Assembly (NCBI RefSeq): GCF_021155775.2
Contig: NC_060234.1
Location: 39,739,026-39,803,025 of the forward strand
Source: Neodiprion pinetum
Lineage: Eukaryota > Arthropoda > Insecta > Hymenoptera > Diprionidae
Length of the DNA stretch: 64,000 nucleotides
Direction: 5' to 3'
The notes beneath the pieces are model-generated. The model was not told where the DNA came from. It ran no database searches and saw only the letters and a list, made by a program, of their open reading frames with translations. The translations under genes were made by a program, and so were the position numbers. Numbering within the stretch: position 1 is the first letter of the stretch; every line of letters starts with the position of its first letter. Shown here one piece after another: positions 12,901-26,509 of this stretch.

Positions 12901-14781
12901 GCCCGAAAACTACTCAACTCCCATTTAGGCGCTACGACATTGATTTCACATTCACGATTAACGTATAATATTATCCCCGGTCGTAAATTACACCTATAAA
13001 TATAAATTCGGGACGTTATATCTGCCCGGCATTTCACATAATTGGTTATTATAAGAATTTTCTTCTAGCGAACGGTTATAAAAATCTATAAATTACTCAG
13101 CTTGTTGCATTTTTTTTTTTTTTTTATGAATTTCACGAATTTTCGTACAACTGATACGCAAATTTGGACCGATGAAGAATATTAGCAAGGATTAATAAAA
13201 GTCGAATCGAAAATCTAAGTTCTAGATGTTCGTTATTAACAGACTTATAAAACGACTCTGCAGTTATTATATAATTCGTAATCTATTTACCGGTTCAATT
13301 ATACATGTATACATATATATGTATGAATAAACTGGAGGTCGACGACTTTTTTAAAGTGTTTCGTGTTATACACACACACACACACCTATATACATATATA
13401 TATAAACATATAATATATGTTTATGCATCAGAGATAAGAAACCTGCTTACAATTTATACGCGGAGTATTTAAAAGTACAAAAAACAAAAAAAGGCAAATT
13501 AAAACGAGGTAAAGCGCGTTGATTGCTAATTTACGCAGACAGATTTCCTTTTTATATATATATGGTGTATTCCACGTCAATTCGACTAGGGTCTGACACT
13601 CACTGCGATAGCGACATTTTTGAAAATTATGAAAATAATTACGTCACTTCTGTCACCAAAACCAAAAATATTCCAACCAAAATCAAATTGGACAGACAGG
13701 ACAGTAATTTCTTATTCATTATTTAACCAATTGATAATTTTTTTTTTTTTTTTTTTAGTAATTCTGATTATTTTGCTGCCTATCTTTGTAAGCAAGACAG
13801 ATGAATCATCAATTGTAACTGAAGTATTGATTGCAATCGTGAAATTTGTTTTTTGCACGGTATTTTGCTACGGAGAAGACTGAATTAATTCGTTTTGTGT
13901 GTGTGTGTCTATTTTTATGCATGGCTATTTCATATGCATGTAATTCATCGAGCGTAAGCGGACGACATCGATAAAAAAAAAATTAATAAATTTACATTCA
14001 ATAAAGATCGCAACTTAGACCGAAAAAAATCAGAAACGAGAGAGAAATGAACATAATTTTGATAGACGGGAGACCATAACCCGAAAGCTTACAAAAGAGC
14101 GGTTGAAGCGTTGATGCGAAGCTGTAATTAATCGTGAGAGAGTGAATTAAAAAAAAAAAAAAGTAAAAAAAAAAGAGAAAAAAAAATCCCCGGAGACAAG
14201 AAGAGGGCGAAGATCGCAAGGCTGTAAGGCTGATCTGAAAGATGTTCCGATTTAATAGGACAATGGAAGTGGCGGCGCAACAAGAAGAAGACCCTGCAAG
14301 TGGGGAGAAGAAGGTCGGGGGTTCCTCGGGGCATAATCCGGCTTAAATTAATAAAGTGGTTAATAAGCGACAAAGGCGGTAGTCCCACGCGATTAGACAT
14401 GCAGAGATTGAAACAACCCGCCAGGGGTGAAGGAGGGGTCGCGTTACGAACGAAGGAACGAAAGCCGCGCCGTAAACGTAACGTAAAGTAACCCGTAACC
14501 CGTAACCCGAAGGGGTTTAGCGGACGTGAATAAGAAACTACTCGTCCTCTCGTCGTTGAAACATGCGTCGTTGAAACGCTCCCGTTTCCAATTAAGACGC
14601 AAGACTGCAATTACGATTAAAATTACGTTTACGATTAATACCGGGCTTATTGGGAGCGAGATGAGTCGGTGTGTCCGGCCGCACGTTCATCGCCGGAAAC
14701 GGAAGCTCCACCCTACACGATATGTAATGACTCGGGGAAGAATCGTCCGCGTGAAAGCATCCCGCATAACGCGGAGGATAA

Positions 14782-14816
14782 AGAGAGAGAGGGAGAGAGA
14801 GAGAGAGAGGGAGAGA
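14782..14816 (+). repeat. (GA)n-rich microsatellite
   Basis: An interrupted GA run lies in a CpG-rich patch (about 14270-14830). It keeps several frames open. Confidence 0.85.
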
Positions 14817-16368
14817 TACCGAGTGCTGTGGCTCGATTTTGCAGTTCTCTCGCCTGCATGTTATAAATATATACGCTGCAGAGCATGGCGATTAGCACGC
14901 CGTTGACAATTATCTGTACCATGGCCATGAACCGGCGAATGTCACGGGCGTGAATCGGTTGCCAGATATACGTATAACCAGCCTTAAGAGGACCCTACGC
15001 AGTCGGTCTTTACCGACCGAGTTAAATGCCGCGATTACTCATTTTCGTATTTATTAACCATTTCTCAGAGCCTTTTCGCACATGCTGCGCAAAAGTTACG
15101 AATATACTGCGGATGAAGTGCGATTCTAGATTCGACACCGCATGCGAATGAATGACAGAAATTATATAATTCTGGCAATTATAGGAGTACATTTTTTTAC
15201 GTTTCTATTTTGGCGTTAAAAGAAAGCTTTTTCTTTCTAGTCGCGGACACTTTCCTGCCCCCTTTTTTTTTTCTTTTTTTTTTTAATCGGACATATTGCA
15301 CGTGGCGACTTTTTCTGGTCAACAATGCGACGGGTCTGATAATAAATGACCAGTGACTTTTTGCTCGGCCGGTAAAAAACTGGATACAGTATCCTCATAA
15401 TTTCAATGTTTCATGCTTGTCAAAGTTGTTCTCACCCTGTGACGGAACTGTTTCTAATTTTGTAAAAACCTTCACGTTTTTCAAATTTGTATAGAAAAGT
15501 GTCATTATTATTTTTGTACCATCTGCTCTCTAGGTCGCTTGAACAACAAGTTTTAACCTCTCGCGATGATTGTTGAAGCGAAAATTGTCAAAAACAGCGA
15601 ACGACGATATTTGTAAGATGTGAACAAGTAAGGCATTAAAGACGGTAGAGAAAAAAAATTAAAAAATTACAGGTACAAAAAGAATATTGAATAACAAGAA
15701 TTTTTTTTTCCTGTAGTTCATTATAACCGAGGAGTTAATTTGCCGAATACGAGTGAAAACACAATTACTAGAACGTTTAGTCAGTCGTTCAACGATAGTT
15801 ACAAAAGTATTGCTTAGAATTTTTTTCCCCATCTCTTTTTCCATCCAATTCAGAAACAGCTAACAATAAAACATGACGTCACGTATTGCATGTAACGATC
15901 AAAAGACTAAAATCTGCATCTTCATTCGGAGTATATACAAATAATAATTATATTTCGCATCTAAGACGCTTGAATGAAAAAAAATGAAAACGACCGAGTT
16001 ATTCGTAGATTAGACAGTTTTTCACTCCTGATCCGAATTTGCAAATTACATAAACTTGTCTTCGGCAAGGTTTGATTTTTGACATCATGCGTTCTAAAAG
16101 TATTCAGAATTCGTTCAAATTCCTGTATCAATAATGTGAAGCAAATTAATGACTGCATAAAATTACCTTCAACTAGCTCGATATATTAACTCGAGACCTT
16201 GTTCGGTATAAAAAAAAAAACTCCGTCTAACGGTCCAAACCAACCTTGTGCCTTATATCGCCTGCAGCGGAAGCAGTAGCAGAAGTCAACGGTTCTTAGC
16301 TACGATAGTCACGGTTCGAGTACGCATACCAGGTAATTACCATTAGCCATTACGCACTATTACCCAGA

Positions 16369-16407
16369 CGAACGAACGAATGAATGAATGAATGAATGAA
16401 CGAATGG
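16369..16407. repeat. (CGAA)n/(TGAA)n tetranucleotide repeat
   Basis: Three CGAA units are followed by about five TGAA units and then one more CGAA. This is a compound tetranucleotide microsatellite. Confidence 0.9.
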
Positions 16408-16852
16408 ATAAACGCCTACGTTTCATCGCGCGTGATTTAAAGATCGTTAGCACGCGTTCAAAGCATGCGTACCTCGCGGTTACAAATTAAGCTGAAGAAA
16501 GTTGCATAGAGATGAGTGTATTTTCTTTGAGCATATTTTGCAGGAAAAAAAAAAAAAAAAAAATTTCAAAAGTCACGCAACGTCTAAAATTTGACGATAG
16601 TGATTTTTGTTTCAATATTTCATTTCCGCACGTCAACTTCGTCTTCGGAAATCACGCGTATAATTTTGCCGTCTGGTGGTTGACGAAAATACTCAAAATA
16701 AAAATTCAATCCAAGCGTGCGACGCGATATGACGACGACATATGGTGGTGGGAAAACAGTCGAAATCTTTTCAACCGTAAACACGTCTGACAATCACTCG
16801 AGTGTCACCGAAATGTGAACTGATAACGATATCACAAAGGCATTAAAAATAT

Positions 16853-16872
16853 CCCCCCCCCCCCCCCCCCCC
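16853..16872. repeat. poly-C tract, 20 C
   Basis: Uninterrupted run of 20 cytosines. Poly-G/C runs this long are also present at 970, 36906 and 49385. Confidence 0.9.
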
Positions 16873-19184
16873 ACGACAATCTATAATTACCGGAAACGTT
16901 TGTACGTTATGAATAACAGCAATTGTCCGGCTAAAAATGAATGGAAGAAGAAAATGAGAAGGGAAAAGAAAATGTCGACAACGTGAACAAATTAGGACCT
17001 GATAAACGAACTGAAACAGAAAACTAATTGCTTCGAACCTAATATAGAAACTACTCGCTCATACGTTTCTTTTTTTTTTTACTATATTCACACGTTTTTA
17101 ATTCGCTTTAATACAGGACGAGGAGAAACTTGGGATTAATTTAATAACAATCTCAGTCTCTTGTACAAGTGGAAGAAACTAGCGAAGCACGTCGTACGTA
17201 TGATAAACCATACCGTGACATTAGAGTACATGTTGTATGAATTATATTAGTTGGCACGAGTAAACTGTTTATAACGAAGGATCTGCACCGTGGAGCGGAA
17301 AATATTAACAGCTGCGTGATGTACTTATAACATGATAATTTAAATGAAGACGCGATACTGATAAATCTTCAAGAAGATGGGATATCATACAATACCACCG
17401 TAGAACAGTTTATTTTTATTCAATTTATAAAGAAAAAAATTCTTTCGACGTGCGATGAGTCAAAGCACTCGATTCAACTAACCGGATGATAACAATAATC
17501 TTTACAGCTGTAAATAAATAATTAAACGTTTCCCGTAGACTTAATTTGAGCGTAACAATTATATGCTGCAAAGCGATAAGTTTGCTATGAGAAACGAAAC
17601 GAAACGAATTTTCCTTGTAAAGATTTGACGTAAGAAAAAAAAAAAAAATGATGCTACGAAAAATAATTAAAAAAAAAAAAAAGAAAAAAAAATCGTTATC
17701 ACGGATCCAACATCTGTTTAAATAATTGTTTTTATTTCTCACAATTGACGTAATTACGACACGGGCGCGGAAGACAGTAAAACTAAAAAAATACCAAATA
17801 CTTTGGAGCCGGGGTGGAAAAATAAAAAAATTGGCGAAACAATGATTAATCGCTGCAGTAATTGACACCGAGGCAACAAGTGATTAATTATTTTATGCGC
17901 AATACGCCGAGGTGTTGGTGGGTGAGTTATTTTATTATTAAGACTAAACTTCCACTTCCGAATAAAATTCACGTTGCGTGGGTGAAGGGAGAGAGACAAC
18001 AGTGCCTGACATCCGTCGGAACTCTGGCCGACTGACGACCGAAATAATATTCATAAATGGTACAAAGATAACAAAAACAACAATAACAATAATAATAATA
18101 CACGTACATATTACACATTGAAATATTCGTGAGAAGTGACAATTGCAAAGTGGGAGGAGGTTGGGGAGGGATACCGAAAGAAAAAGAGGGTGCACGTAAC
18201 GAAAAGTGATTGAACAAAAGAGAAAAATACGCGACTATTCGTGAAACTCGACGTTTGCGAATTATTGAATTTAGATTTTTGTACACATATTATGCATGGA
18301 TCGAGGTATGCGTGGGAAAATTCGAAAAACTCTGATGCACCGAAGTGTAAAGTTGATAATTACCCTTAGGCGGATGCTGTAGTCGCTCCTTCTTTACCGA
18401 CTGCGTTAGATGTCGTCCATTTTGACCATTATCAGAGGTTAGGTATGCATCGTAATGCAAAAATCAACGTATCAGCTGTATTCTACATACAATTGAGAAC
18501 AAAAAGTAACGAACAGATTTCGGTTAAACGCAAAAATGAACCAGTGACATAAAAAATCGCGATCACGGTTTCGTATTTTTCACGGCGAATCATTATTTTT
18601 GAATCTAATCATTAAGGCGTTGGTGTGTTTTTCGTTCATATAATTGCACGTACAATTCGGCCTTTGCGTCCTTTTCTGCATTGCCAAAATTAACCATTAG
18701 CCAAAAATGGATGACAATTAACGCGGTAGTTAGAAACGCTCTAAAATATTCGAAAAAAGGTTAGCATGACATATTTTGTTGGCCGAATTGCGTGATGCGG
18801 GGATCGGTTGAATCGGGATTTCCAAATTGACAAATACCACAGGAAAAACATTCCACGTATCACACGCTGTTGTATCAATTTTCAACGTTATTGTATTAAT
18901 ATCGATGCTTGCCTCGGTCGAAACCATGAGATTGTATTTATCGTAAAGTATCGGCTATAGAAGGAAAGCGCAAACGTACGAGGTCATAGTTCGAGCGTGT
19001 GTTTATTCGAAGCGACAGGAAGGTTCGAGTTTCATTCTACACACATGCCTGCAACAACTTCGTAAACCAATTACAAGCTCGAATGACTCAAAGATGATTA
19101 TTATTTTCACGGTATGGCGTGCTGTTGCCACATACCTGAATAAAGTAGGCAGTTTCAAAGGCCGCACTTTATTTTTTCGTTCTA

Positions 19185-19597
19185 CCCAAACACTGAAAGA
19201 TATTTTTTTTTTCGGTTACCGCTCATTCCTTAAATATTTAATCATTTACCACAATCGAAAAATATAATTCTAGGTAGAAAATGAAAATTAGTTTTATAGC
19301 TGTTACCGGAAAGTCTAGTATCTCTTACTGTATATTCTTTCTCATTACGATCGCTGTTGCGAAAATTGAATGCTTCTGCAGCATTAAATTGACGCTAAAG
19401 CCTTATTTAACTAAAAGAGTAAACCTCGCAAACTGATTTTGCGTTATAATTACCAAAAAAGTATCGACGATAGCGTAAAATGTTTACGCGTATCCCGTTT
19501 TTCTTAATTCCAACAATATTCAAACAGTTCCTTTAACGATACTTGTTTTACCGAATTTTTCTAGATACCGTAACAAATGATATTTTTCTCAGTGCAC
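19185..19597. mobile_element. dispersed ~410-bp repeat, copy 1
   Basis: This copy aligns in the same orientation with 47608-48034 over about 410 bp. Shared blocks include CGGTTACCGCTC, GTTTTGTAGCTGTTACC-like text, TTTCTCATTACGATC, GCCTTATTTAACTAAAA and CCAACAATATTCAAACA. The start (CACTGAAAGATATTT) and the end (GATATTTTTCTCAGTG) are roughly inverted with respect to each other, suggesting short imperfect terminal inverted repeats of a non-autonomous DNA transposon. No coding frame is present. Class assignment is uncertain. Confidence 0.65.
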
Positions 19598-21699
19598 GAT
19601 CTCTGAAGCTAATTAAATTCAAATAAAAACTAACGTATATACCTGTAAAATATATGTATACGTACATATAATGGAAAATTTTAAAACACAAGATGAAGAA
19701 AAAAAAGATTTAGCACAAGTTCTAGGCTCCATTTTCTTGGACTATGAAAGAGAGTGAAAAAGCATCGGCTAGATAATATAACACGGACTGCAGTCGATGG
19801 CGCATAAACGATCACGTAGGTAGGTAAATACGCAGGGTATACAGGAAACGGAAACAATCATTACACCTTCCCGCTTATACTAAACAGGTTTACAACGCCA
19901 GCGCGGCGGCGGCTCGTCATAGCTACAAAGAATATCAAAAAGGCTTTCCCATTCATGATATTTGACCAACTACAACGGCGCGCATTGCACTCGCTGTCTT
20001 TTGACATTGTGTGTATTAGAATGGAAGTGAAAATAATATATAATAGAACAGTCTAGAATGGAATGGAATGGTACGGAATGAAATGAAGTTACTAACTCGG
20101 TGACAGGTTACTCACAATAATAACGACAATGACACGAGCTCGAGTTTAACGGTAAAAAGACTTGCTTACGTTATACCTTTACAACATGCAAGATAAATTT
20201 AGCCCGAACAAAGAAACGCCAGTTAAAAGCAACTGTTGCGCACAGTGAAAAATAAAAGAAAATTTCGATTTTGAGTCGAAAAATTTCAATTCCAGATTAT
20301 TACGAACTGTAAAAAGTTTTGATTTTATAAATACCTTTTTTAGGTTTACATCACCAGCCTAATTTGTCGATTATTTTCATACTTCGCCAATTTCCGAATT
20401 ATCGTTTCTAAATTGAAATTTTTTCGACAATATTAACGAAACGTAGCGGAAAAATAATTTCTTGATATGAAATTTTTTTAAATCGTGTTATTACAGCCGG
20501 TATGTAAGTAACAGTATAATTAACAGAATTTGAGTCATCCAGCAACGAGTATACATGTATTTTTTTTTATTTATTGACGATGTTGCTTTTTTTTTGCACA
20601 TACATATATATAAGTCGGTCAACCACGTTGACCGATTAACCGATACAAGTGTATTAAGCGTGGCATACAAAGAAAAAAGCTTCGGAGATAAGGTTGTTTG
20701 ATGTTTACCGAGCAGCAGTTTACATGTAACTTTAATTTTTTCTGTTTCTTCTTATACTGGTAATAAAAATTTTCCCACTCTGCGTGTTTTTTTTTTTTTT
20801 TTTATTTTTTCCTTTTTTAATATATATAATATATATATATACGACGAAAGCTTGCGACCATTTTCTTCCTTTTTCACTCCAGCAAACGCTTTTATTTGCA
20901 AGGGAATTGCTTTTCATCTTCGACAATATGAAAGCACGACGGAGGGGGGGGACTAGAACTGATCGATTGAAAAGTCAATAGAAACGAAATGCCTGCAGTC
21001 TCAATCTTCTGTGGATTGAGACGAAGAACCTCCTCTTTCCTCGATGTGTTTTGTAATAATTGATAAATCCTATTTCAAATATGCCTGCAGGTTACAACTA
21101 TAATTTGTAGAAATCATCTCGTCGTTTTCTCCGACGGAAATAACCGGTACGAAAATTACTACGTTGTACAATAGCAAGAATTAAATGAACTGTACGATAA
21201 ACTCCCATTTTACAATAAACAAGCCATTGAAAAGTGATGTCAAAGTTTTCCTTATCGTTTGCCATTTTTTTTTTTTTTCCCTCTCTCTTCCAAATCATCG
21301 CAACCGCGATATCGTATTGCTAAAACAACCCTATACAACGCCGTTCAACAGTCGTTTAATGTTTCTACATCACTCGACACATCGTGTTGTTTAACAAAAT
21401 CTATTTTTAAAACGTCAGCTGCCGCATTAAAAAACGCAAAGATCAGCACATTCGGGAAACGATACCGCAGCTGCTGGCTGCTGCTTCATCGCAGCAGATA
21501 TTGCATCTCTCCTTGGCGATGCACTGCGGGATTAAACGCCATTTGCAAACGTGTAATTAAAATAAAACTTGCGGCAAATCTCGATCCGCAAAGTGAACGT
21601 ACATAAAAAGGTAAGCAGATGCCTTTTATCAGCGGCGATGCAACTCGTTGCGACAAGATGAACGAAGTTCACGGACCTGAATTTTTCCCGATAAATAAG

Positions 21700-21860
21700 A
21701 TTTGGATCCGATGGAACTTTGAGCGTCGGGCTTCGGACCATTCGAGACTTCGATATTTCGTCAAAGTTTGCTTTCTTTACTCTAAGTTTCGCTGTCAATG
21801 ATTCGGAATTTGGCGCTTTCGAAACCTTTCAAATTCGAAATTTCAACCTCGCCCCCGCTG
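21700..21860 (+). repeat. solo arm of the 4.9/47-kb foldback family
   Basis: The segment contains the family signature in plus orientation: GGACCATTCGA, TTTCGTCAAAGTTTG, AAGTTTCGC, ATTCGGAATTTGG and a GAAATTTCAA terminus followed by a C-rich end. It matches the arm of the 4886-5558 element and the right end of the 47055-47600 copy. The core of the element is missing, so this is a truncated or solo copy. Confidence 0.65.
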
Positions 21861-24404
21861 CCGATATTTATATCCTTTTCGATAAAGTCCTAAAAATCAT
21901 CCGTAAGCTCGTACGTATAATCCAAAGGTTGAAAGCAATTGATATGGACGGTTCCACACTCACTTCAGAAGCTTCGAAATGATGGCGCAGAATATAACCC
22001 CAGGGGAAGGTCAGGAGGGTCGATTCAAGTTACGGATTTTAAGTATTATATTATTATCGGGTCGTTACGTCGGTGCTAAGTGAGTGAAACGTGTGTGTTC
22101 GGTACTAATCTGTTGTTACGGAGATAGGTGGGTGCCTATATTTTCTCGGGAATTATGTATCGGACACTTGTTGACGGGTAAATTACCGTCCTCGCCGACA
22201 GAGCGAGAGCCTCGTAGTAACGAGGGCGAAACGCAACTTCGCTCTGGTCTGGTGTTAAATTTCAACAAAACGATGTAGAAGAAAGTGAACCAAGATCGGT
22301 CCTCGCATTCGGCGAGCGATGACGATGAACGGTGAAACACTCGTTCGAACGAGTCGGGGAGGCAAGACGTTTTATCAAAATCAATCACTCACCGAATTGT
22401 TTGCTCGTGTTCCGGATATTCTATGTCTTACACCCAGGATACTTCTTTCTATCTGAAACAAAAAGAGTTTTTTATGAAAAAAGTTATCCCATCTTACCAC
22501 ATTTCGCCTAAATGCTCGATCGAAGTCAATCTCTTTACGCTTTTCTATATTACCCATAACTTTTTTGTTGCAGTTATTATTTTCGAGCAAGACCATAGCC
22601 GTCAAGTTTAATATAAGTTTATTTTAAGTACAATTTATAGGAACGCTGTGTATATATGTACGGAATCGAAAAGCTTCGTTTCGATTTTCATACAATTCGA
22701 AAAGAGTAATTTGTCCATATGCATCAATTATGCCGCTTTGGTTGTTTTTATATCAAATATGCTACGCTTACTTGTTGTTAGTAAAACTGCGGATAGATTA
22801 GTCACCGTGATTACAGACTCGGTTTTAACTAAACCTACTATATTCAACCAATTCTGTTAAATCGTTCAAGAATACTTCAATTTCTTGTATGAAAATCGAA
22901 TAATGAAATATAACAAATAATCAATCAATTAAGTGTTTCCTCCCCTTAAACCGTTGACGAAACGATTGAGAATGGGGAAAAGCGTACGCTTTTCGCCCTG
23001 ACGATTTTGAAGTACACACTCCCAAGAGGCGATAAAACACCGTACTAGAGCTGAAAATACGATCGCATTGTGCCTAATCTTGATTTACGATTTAGAGAAG
23101 GGACCCTGCGACAAATATGCCGCCTGGTTCTAAGACATATGGTGAGAAGAGAAAATTTTTGGTCAAATTTAAACCATAAACAGACTTCGCAAAGTGGCCA
23201 TAAACAGACGCTGAGATTTGGAATCTTCCTATTTCTTTCAAGTTTTTTTTTTGTTTTTTTTTTTTGTTTTTATTTAAAGTAGATGTACTATAAACAAGTT
23301 TTGACATTTCTCCTCCCAGATTATTTTACAATCGTATAACGGGTTTAGCTCAAACTGAGGATAATTGGGACATCAAAGAAACATGGAAGTGATTTATATA
23401 CTTGAAAGGAATTGATTAGGTACCGCAAATTTCGGGACTTCTCTAATTTGATTTCTTCTTCTTTATACAGCGTATTCTATATAGGTAGGTATTCTATCAA
23501 AGTGCCGACTAATTTTTGCAAAAATTTATTGCAGGACATTTCCGGGTTGTCCAGAACCCAAGGCGCAGTTTTTTCACAAAATTGTCTCCGTCCTATAGAT
23601 AATAAGTATCCTAATTCTTTTATCGACTTTATTTTATGCTTTTCTCTTTCGATCTGTAATATCGAAGATTAATTTTTACTTTGAACACAAAAAAAAAAAA
23701 AAAAAAAAAGATCGACATTTTTATTTTTCTCCGCAATCAACAACCAATATTCCTTGACAATTTCAAATTTTCCACGACTTTTTTCAAATACCCAAACATT
23801 TCGAGGTTTTTCCAGCAAAGCGGCCATTCTCTGACTATACATGTAAAACGACGCTAATTATGAAAATGAAAATTCGCTAAAATCCGCCGTTACAAAAAAT
23901 GTCTTCTGCGAACTAAAAAACTATACTAAACTAAACTAAACTAAATCGACATTTGCGTACAATCCCCCCCTTTCAACATGGCACAAAAAAAAAAAAAAAA
24001 AAAAAAGAATTCTCGACTTTTCTATACTTTATCCAAATTTCAACGCGTCGTCGATAAATTCGTACCATTCGTATGACATTTGTTACAGGTATACCGTATA
24101 TTCAATATTCTTACACGTTGCTCGTTGAAAAAAAAATAAAAAAAAAAAAAAAAAATAGAAAATTACGACAAAACAAAAAATCAAAGAAGGTGGAATGAGA
24201 CAAAAATAATAACAATTAATGGTAAGAATGATAAATATTTGTCGATATAAAAGTCGAATACTTGAATTATATACAACATTGATTTGCCTGGCCTGGGGCT
24301 TCAGCGACTCGACAAACCCGGCAGGGGTCGCGTCACCCCAATTCAAAGCGCTGCGCCTCGCCCCGACGGCTCATGGTGATGGCGAAGTACGGGGGCATCA
24401 GGGT

Positions 24405-24405
<1 letters not shown>

Positions 24406-24436
<31 letters not shown>
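24406..24436. repeat. (CT)n microsatellite
   Basis: About 15 CT units. A (GA)n run of opposite polarity lies 380 bp downstream, so the two could pair as a long inverted repeat. Confidence 0.9.
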
Positions 24437-24439
<3 letters not shown>

Positions 24440-24568
24440 CATCATCCCATGCGTGGGTAGGTAGACCTGGCGGTTATGAGGGGGTCTCGTATTGATTCTA
24501 TGGGGATGATTCATGGGTTTCGCCACCCTCGGGCTAGCGCGTCGGGGTCGAGGGGCTCCGGGCCGTGA

Positions 24569-24604
24569 GGGTGGGTGGGTGGGTGGGAAGGAGGGAGGGA
24601 GGGG
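24569..24604 (+). promoter_or_regulatory. potential parallel G-quadruplex
   Basis: Four or more GGG runs separated by single T (GGGTGGGTGGGTGGG) are followed by further GAGGGAGGGAGGGG. Single-nucleotide loops give the textbook pattern for a very stable parallel G-quadruplex. It lies in a GC-rich patch and is followed immediately by GATAAAA, so a regulatory or promoter role is conceivable but unproven. Confidence 0.6.
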
Positions 24605-24813
24605 ATAAAACCAGAGGGGAGATATCGGTTGTTGTCTACGGGTTGCGCACGGCACACGGTCTGGCCGACCGGCTCGCTCTGCACTCTGCGCTTCGTCCTC
24701 GTTCTCCTCTCCTCTCTTCGTCGTTGGTCGCGGTTACTCGAGGGAAAGTTTCGTAGGGTGTAACGTGGATTTCCTCGCGAGCGAAAGCGAGCTATGTCCG
24801 ACCCTCGAGGAAA

Positions 24814-24844
<31 letters not shown>

Positions 24845-24863
24845 GAGAGAAAGAGAGAGGGAG
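24814..24863 (+). repeat. (GA)n microsatellite, interrupted
   Basis: About 50 bp of GA repeat with GGGA and AAAG interruptions. Confidence 0.9.
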
Positions 24864-25524
24864 CGATCAACGTTATGCTGATTTGATGAGATTACAATTC
24901 GAAGAGCACCACGAGCCTTCACGTTCGTTTTACAGATGCATGGGTGAGGGAGGGGGTGGTCCAACTTCGAAGGATAAGTGAAAACAGAAGCTAACCAATC
25001 CTCCCTCTTGTTACTGGAACACGTGACCGACCGAGAACTCCATTCTCAACTTTGACACGTATATACATACATATATACGTATATATATATAGAGAGAGAG
25101 AGAAAGAGAGAGGACTCCAGTTCTATGCTGGAGGTTTATCACTTCGAAATTGGAAATTGTAAAGCTTCAAGCTCAGTGTATCTTTCTCGTGTGAAAGTTA
25201 TCTCGACCAACGCAGCGATAACGTTCTTTTTTTGTTTTTTTTTTTTTATTTTTTCTTCTCCTTACGAATATATTTTCTATGTAAAGAAAAATTCCACGAA
25301 AGTTCTGGGTGAGTATATATACAATAATCATCGATGGATAAGGTTTGGAAGAAATTAATTATGATGATGTTTAAAAAAATCTTTCGGATCGATCGATACG
25401 CGAATATCGTGCGTGAAATATTGAAAGATCAGTAACAAAGTGAATAAATTTCACAACAGATACTCTTTGCAATCTAAAACGATGCTACAGTATAAATCAA
25501 TCACCGTAGAGTTAACCGAAGTCG

Positions 25525-25743
25525 TTAAATCGAACCAACGAGTTCGCGACACCGACAACAACAGCATAACAGTGAATTTATGTAAGAAATGAGCAAAGTT
25601 TCATGGATATCGCTGACGAAACGAACCGTTGGAAAAAAAAGCTTGTTGGGTATTTCATCTCTCGGAGAATTGATACCCTGGCATCGAGTCGAGTGTAAGG
25701 AAAGTAGACAAAAAAAAAGAAAGTAAAATAGTGCGGCGGACAT
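25525..25743 (-). CDS. candidate short ORF with signal-peptide-like start, doubtful
   Basis: An internal ATG at 25743 inside a 171-codon stop-free minus-strand frame (25525-26040) opens with a hydrophobic stretch (MSAALFYFLFFCLLSLHS) followed by a polar segment, as a secreted-protein leader would. The rest has no domain I recognise and ends in a Cys run encoded by a triplet repeat. The opposite strand is also open, so a stop-poor composition is the more economical explanation. Confidence 0.13.
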   Translation of the reverse strand: MSAALFYFLFFCLLSLHSTRCQGINSPRDEIPNKLFFPTVRFVSDIHETLLISYINSLLCCCCRCRELVGSI

Positions 25744-26509
25744 GCGCGCGCGCTGCTTCAATTGGCAAATCCAATTCACCGTAACTAATATTACAAATGC
25801 GAGGATGCGTGTGGAAGTAGAGAGGATGCAAGCGGCGGGGTCCGGTTTATCCTCGTTTTTCCCCTCCTCGAACCCTTCGTCATCGAATAGGTTAATGCCT
25901 TCGCATACTTCTTTCGCACGACGCGGCGTAGGTGGTTGTAGAAATAGGTTGTGGGACCAGTAGATACTGCAAAGCACATCGCACACCATGACGTAGGTGC
26001 GTAGGTATAGGTATAACGCAAAGTGACTGCAGTGAGTCACAGGCTCGTTGCAGGATCAAAAGCGCACCGTAACAGCGTGTTTCGGTCGTAGATTATCTCG
26101 GTGGAAGTTTCCCCCAAAGTATTTTGCAGCAGTGGCGATATGCGGGTTACCTTATATTTCGTGAACAATCAAACAAACGTATTACGCTTTATTTCAAAAC
26201 CGTATTCCGACCAACGTCGAAAGCATAGCGTCGCTGGATTCGAGGATGGTCATGGTTTCCATTCGTGCCGTAAGCGACGGTCGGCGACACTGATGAATAA
26301 TGAATAATTACGCTGTATTGAGTCGCAGCGATCGTCGAACGTTGTCGATAAGCTCGTAACGACGAAACGCGAGGTTTTAGTGGTATATCCGAGTGTTTCT
26401 ACGGCTGCGGGTGTATTCTTTGATAACTCATTGTATACAGTACCAAGGCATGCTTAAAACGTCGTCGAGGACATAAAGTTACAAATTTTACTTTTTGAAA
26501 TTTTTGGAT

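Larger units (their letters stand above)
9968..19184. other. gene desert, no supportable gene
   Basis: I see only AT-rich sequence, A/T homopolymers, TA and CA runs (around 11280-11310, 11420-11450, 13370-13415), a CpG-rich patch near 14270-14830 and a few microsatellites. A minus-strand frame at 18730-18927 (65 codons from an ATG) is non-repetitive but matches nothing I know. Confidence 0.55.

Noticed and set aside
17425..17868. 147-codon minus-strand frame.
   Set aside because: Dominated by poly-Phe from A-tracts; no coding character.
20615..20635. Perfect 8-bp-stem hairpin TCGGTCAACCACGTTGACCGA.
   Set aside because: Too short and isolated to assign a role; expected by chance in a window this size.
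25588..25602. 14-nt match to the start of insect miR-87 (TGAGCAAAGTTTCA).
   Set aside because: The match stops before the end of the mature sequence and neither flank can form the hairpin arm, so it is most likely chance.
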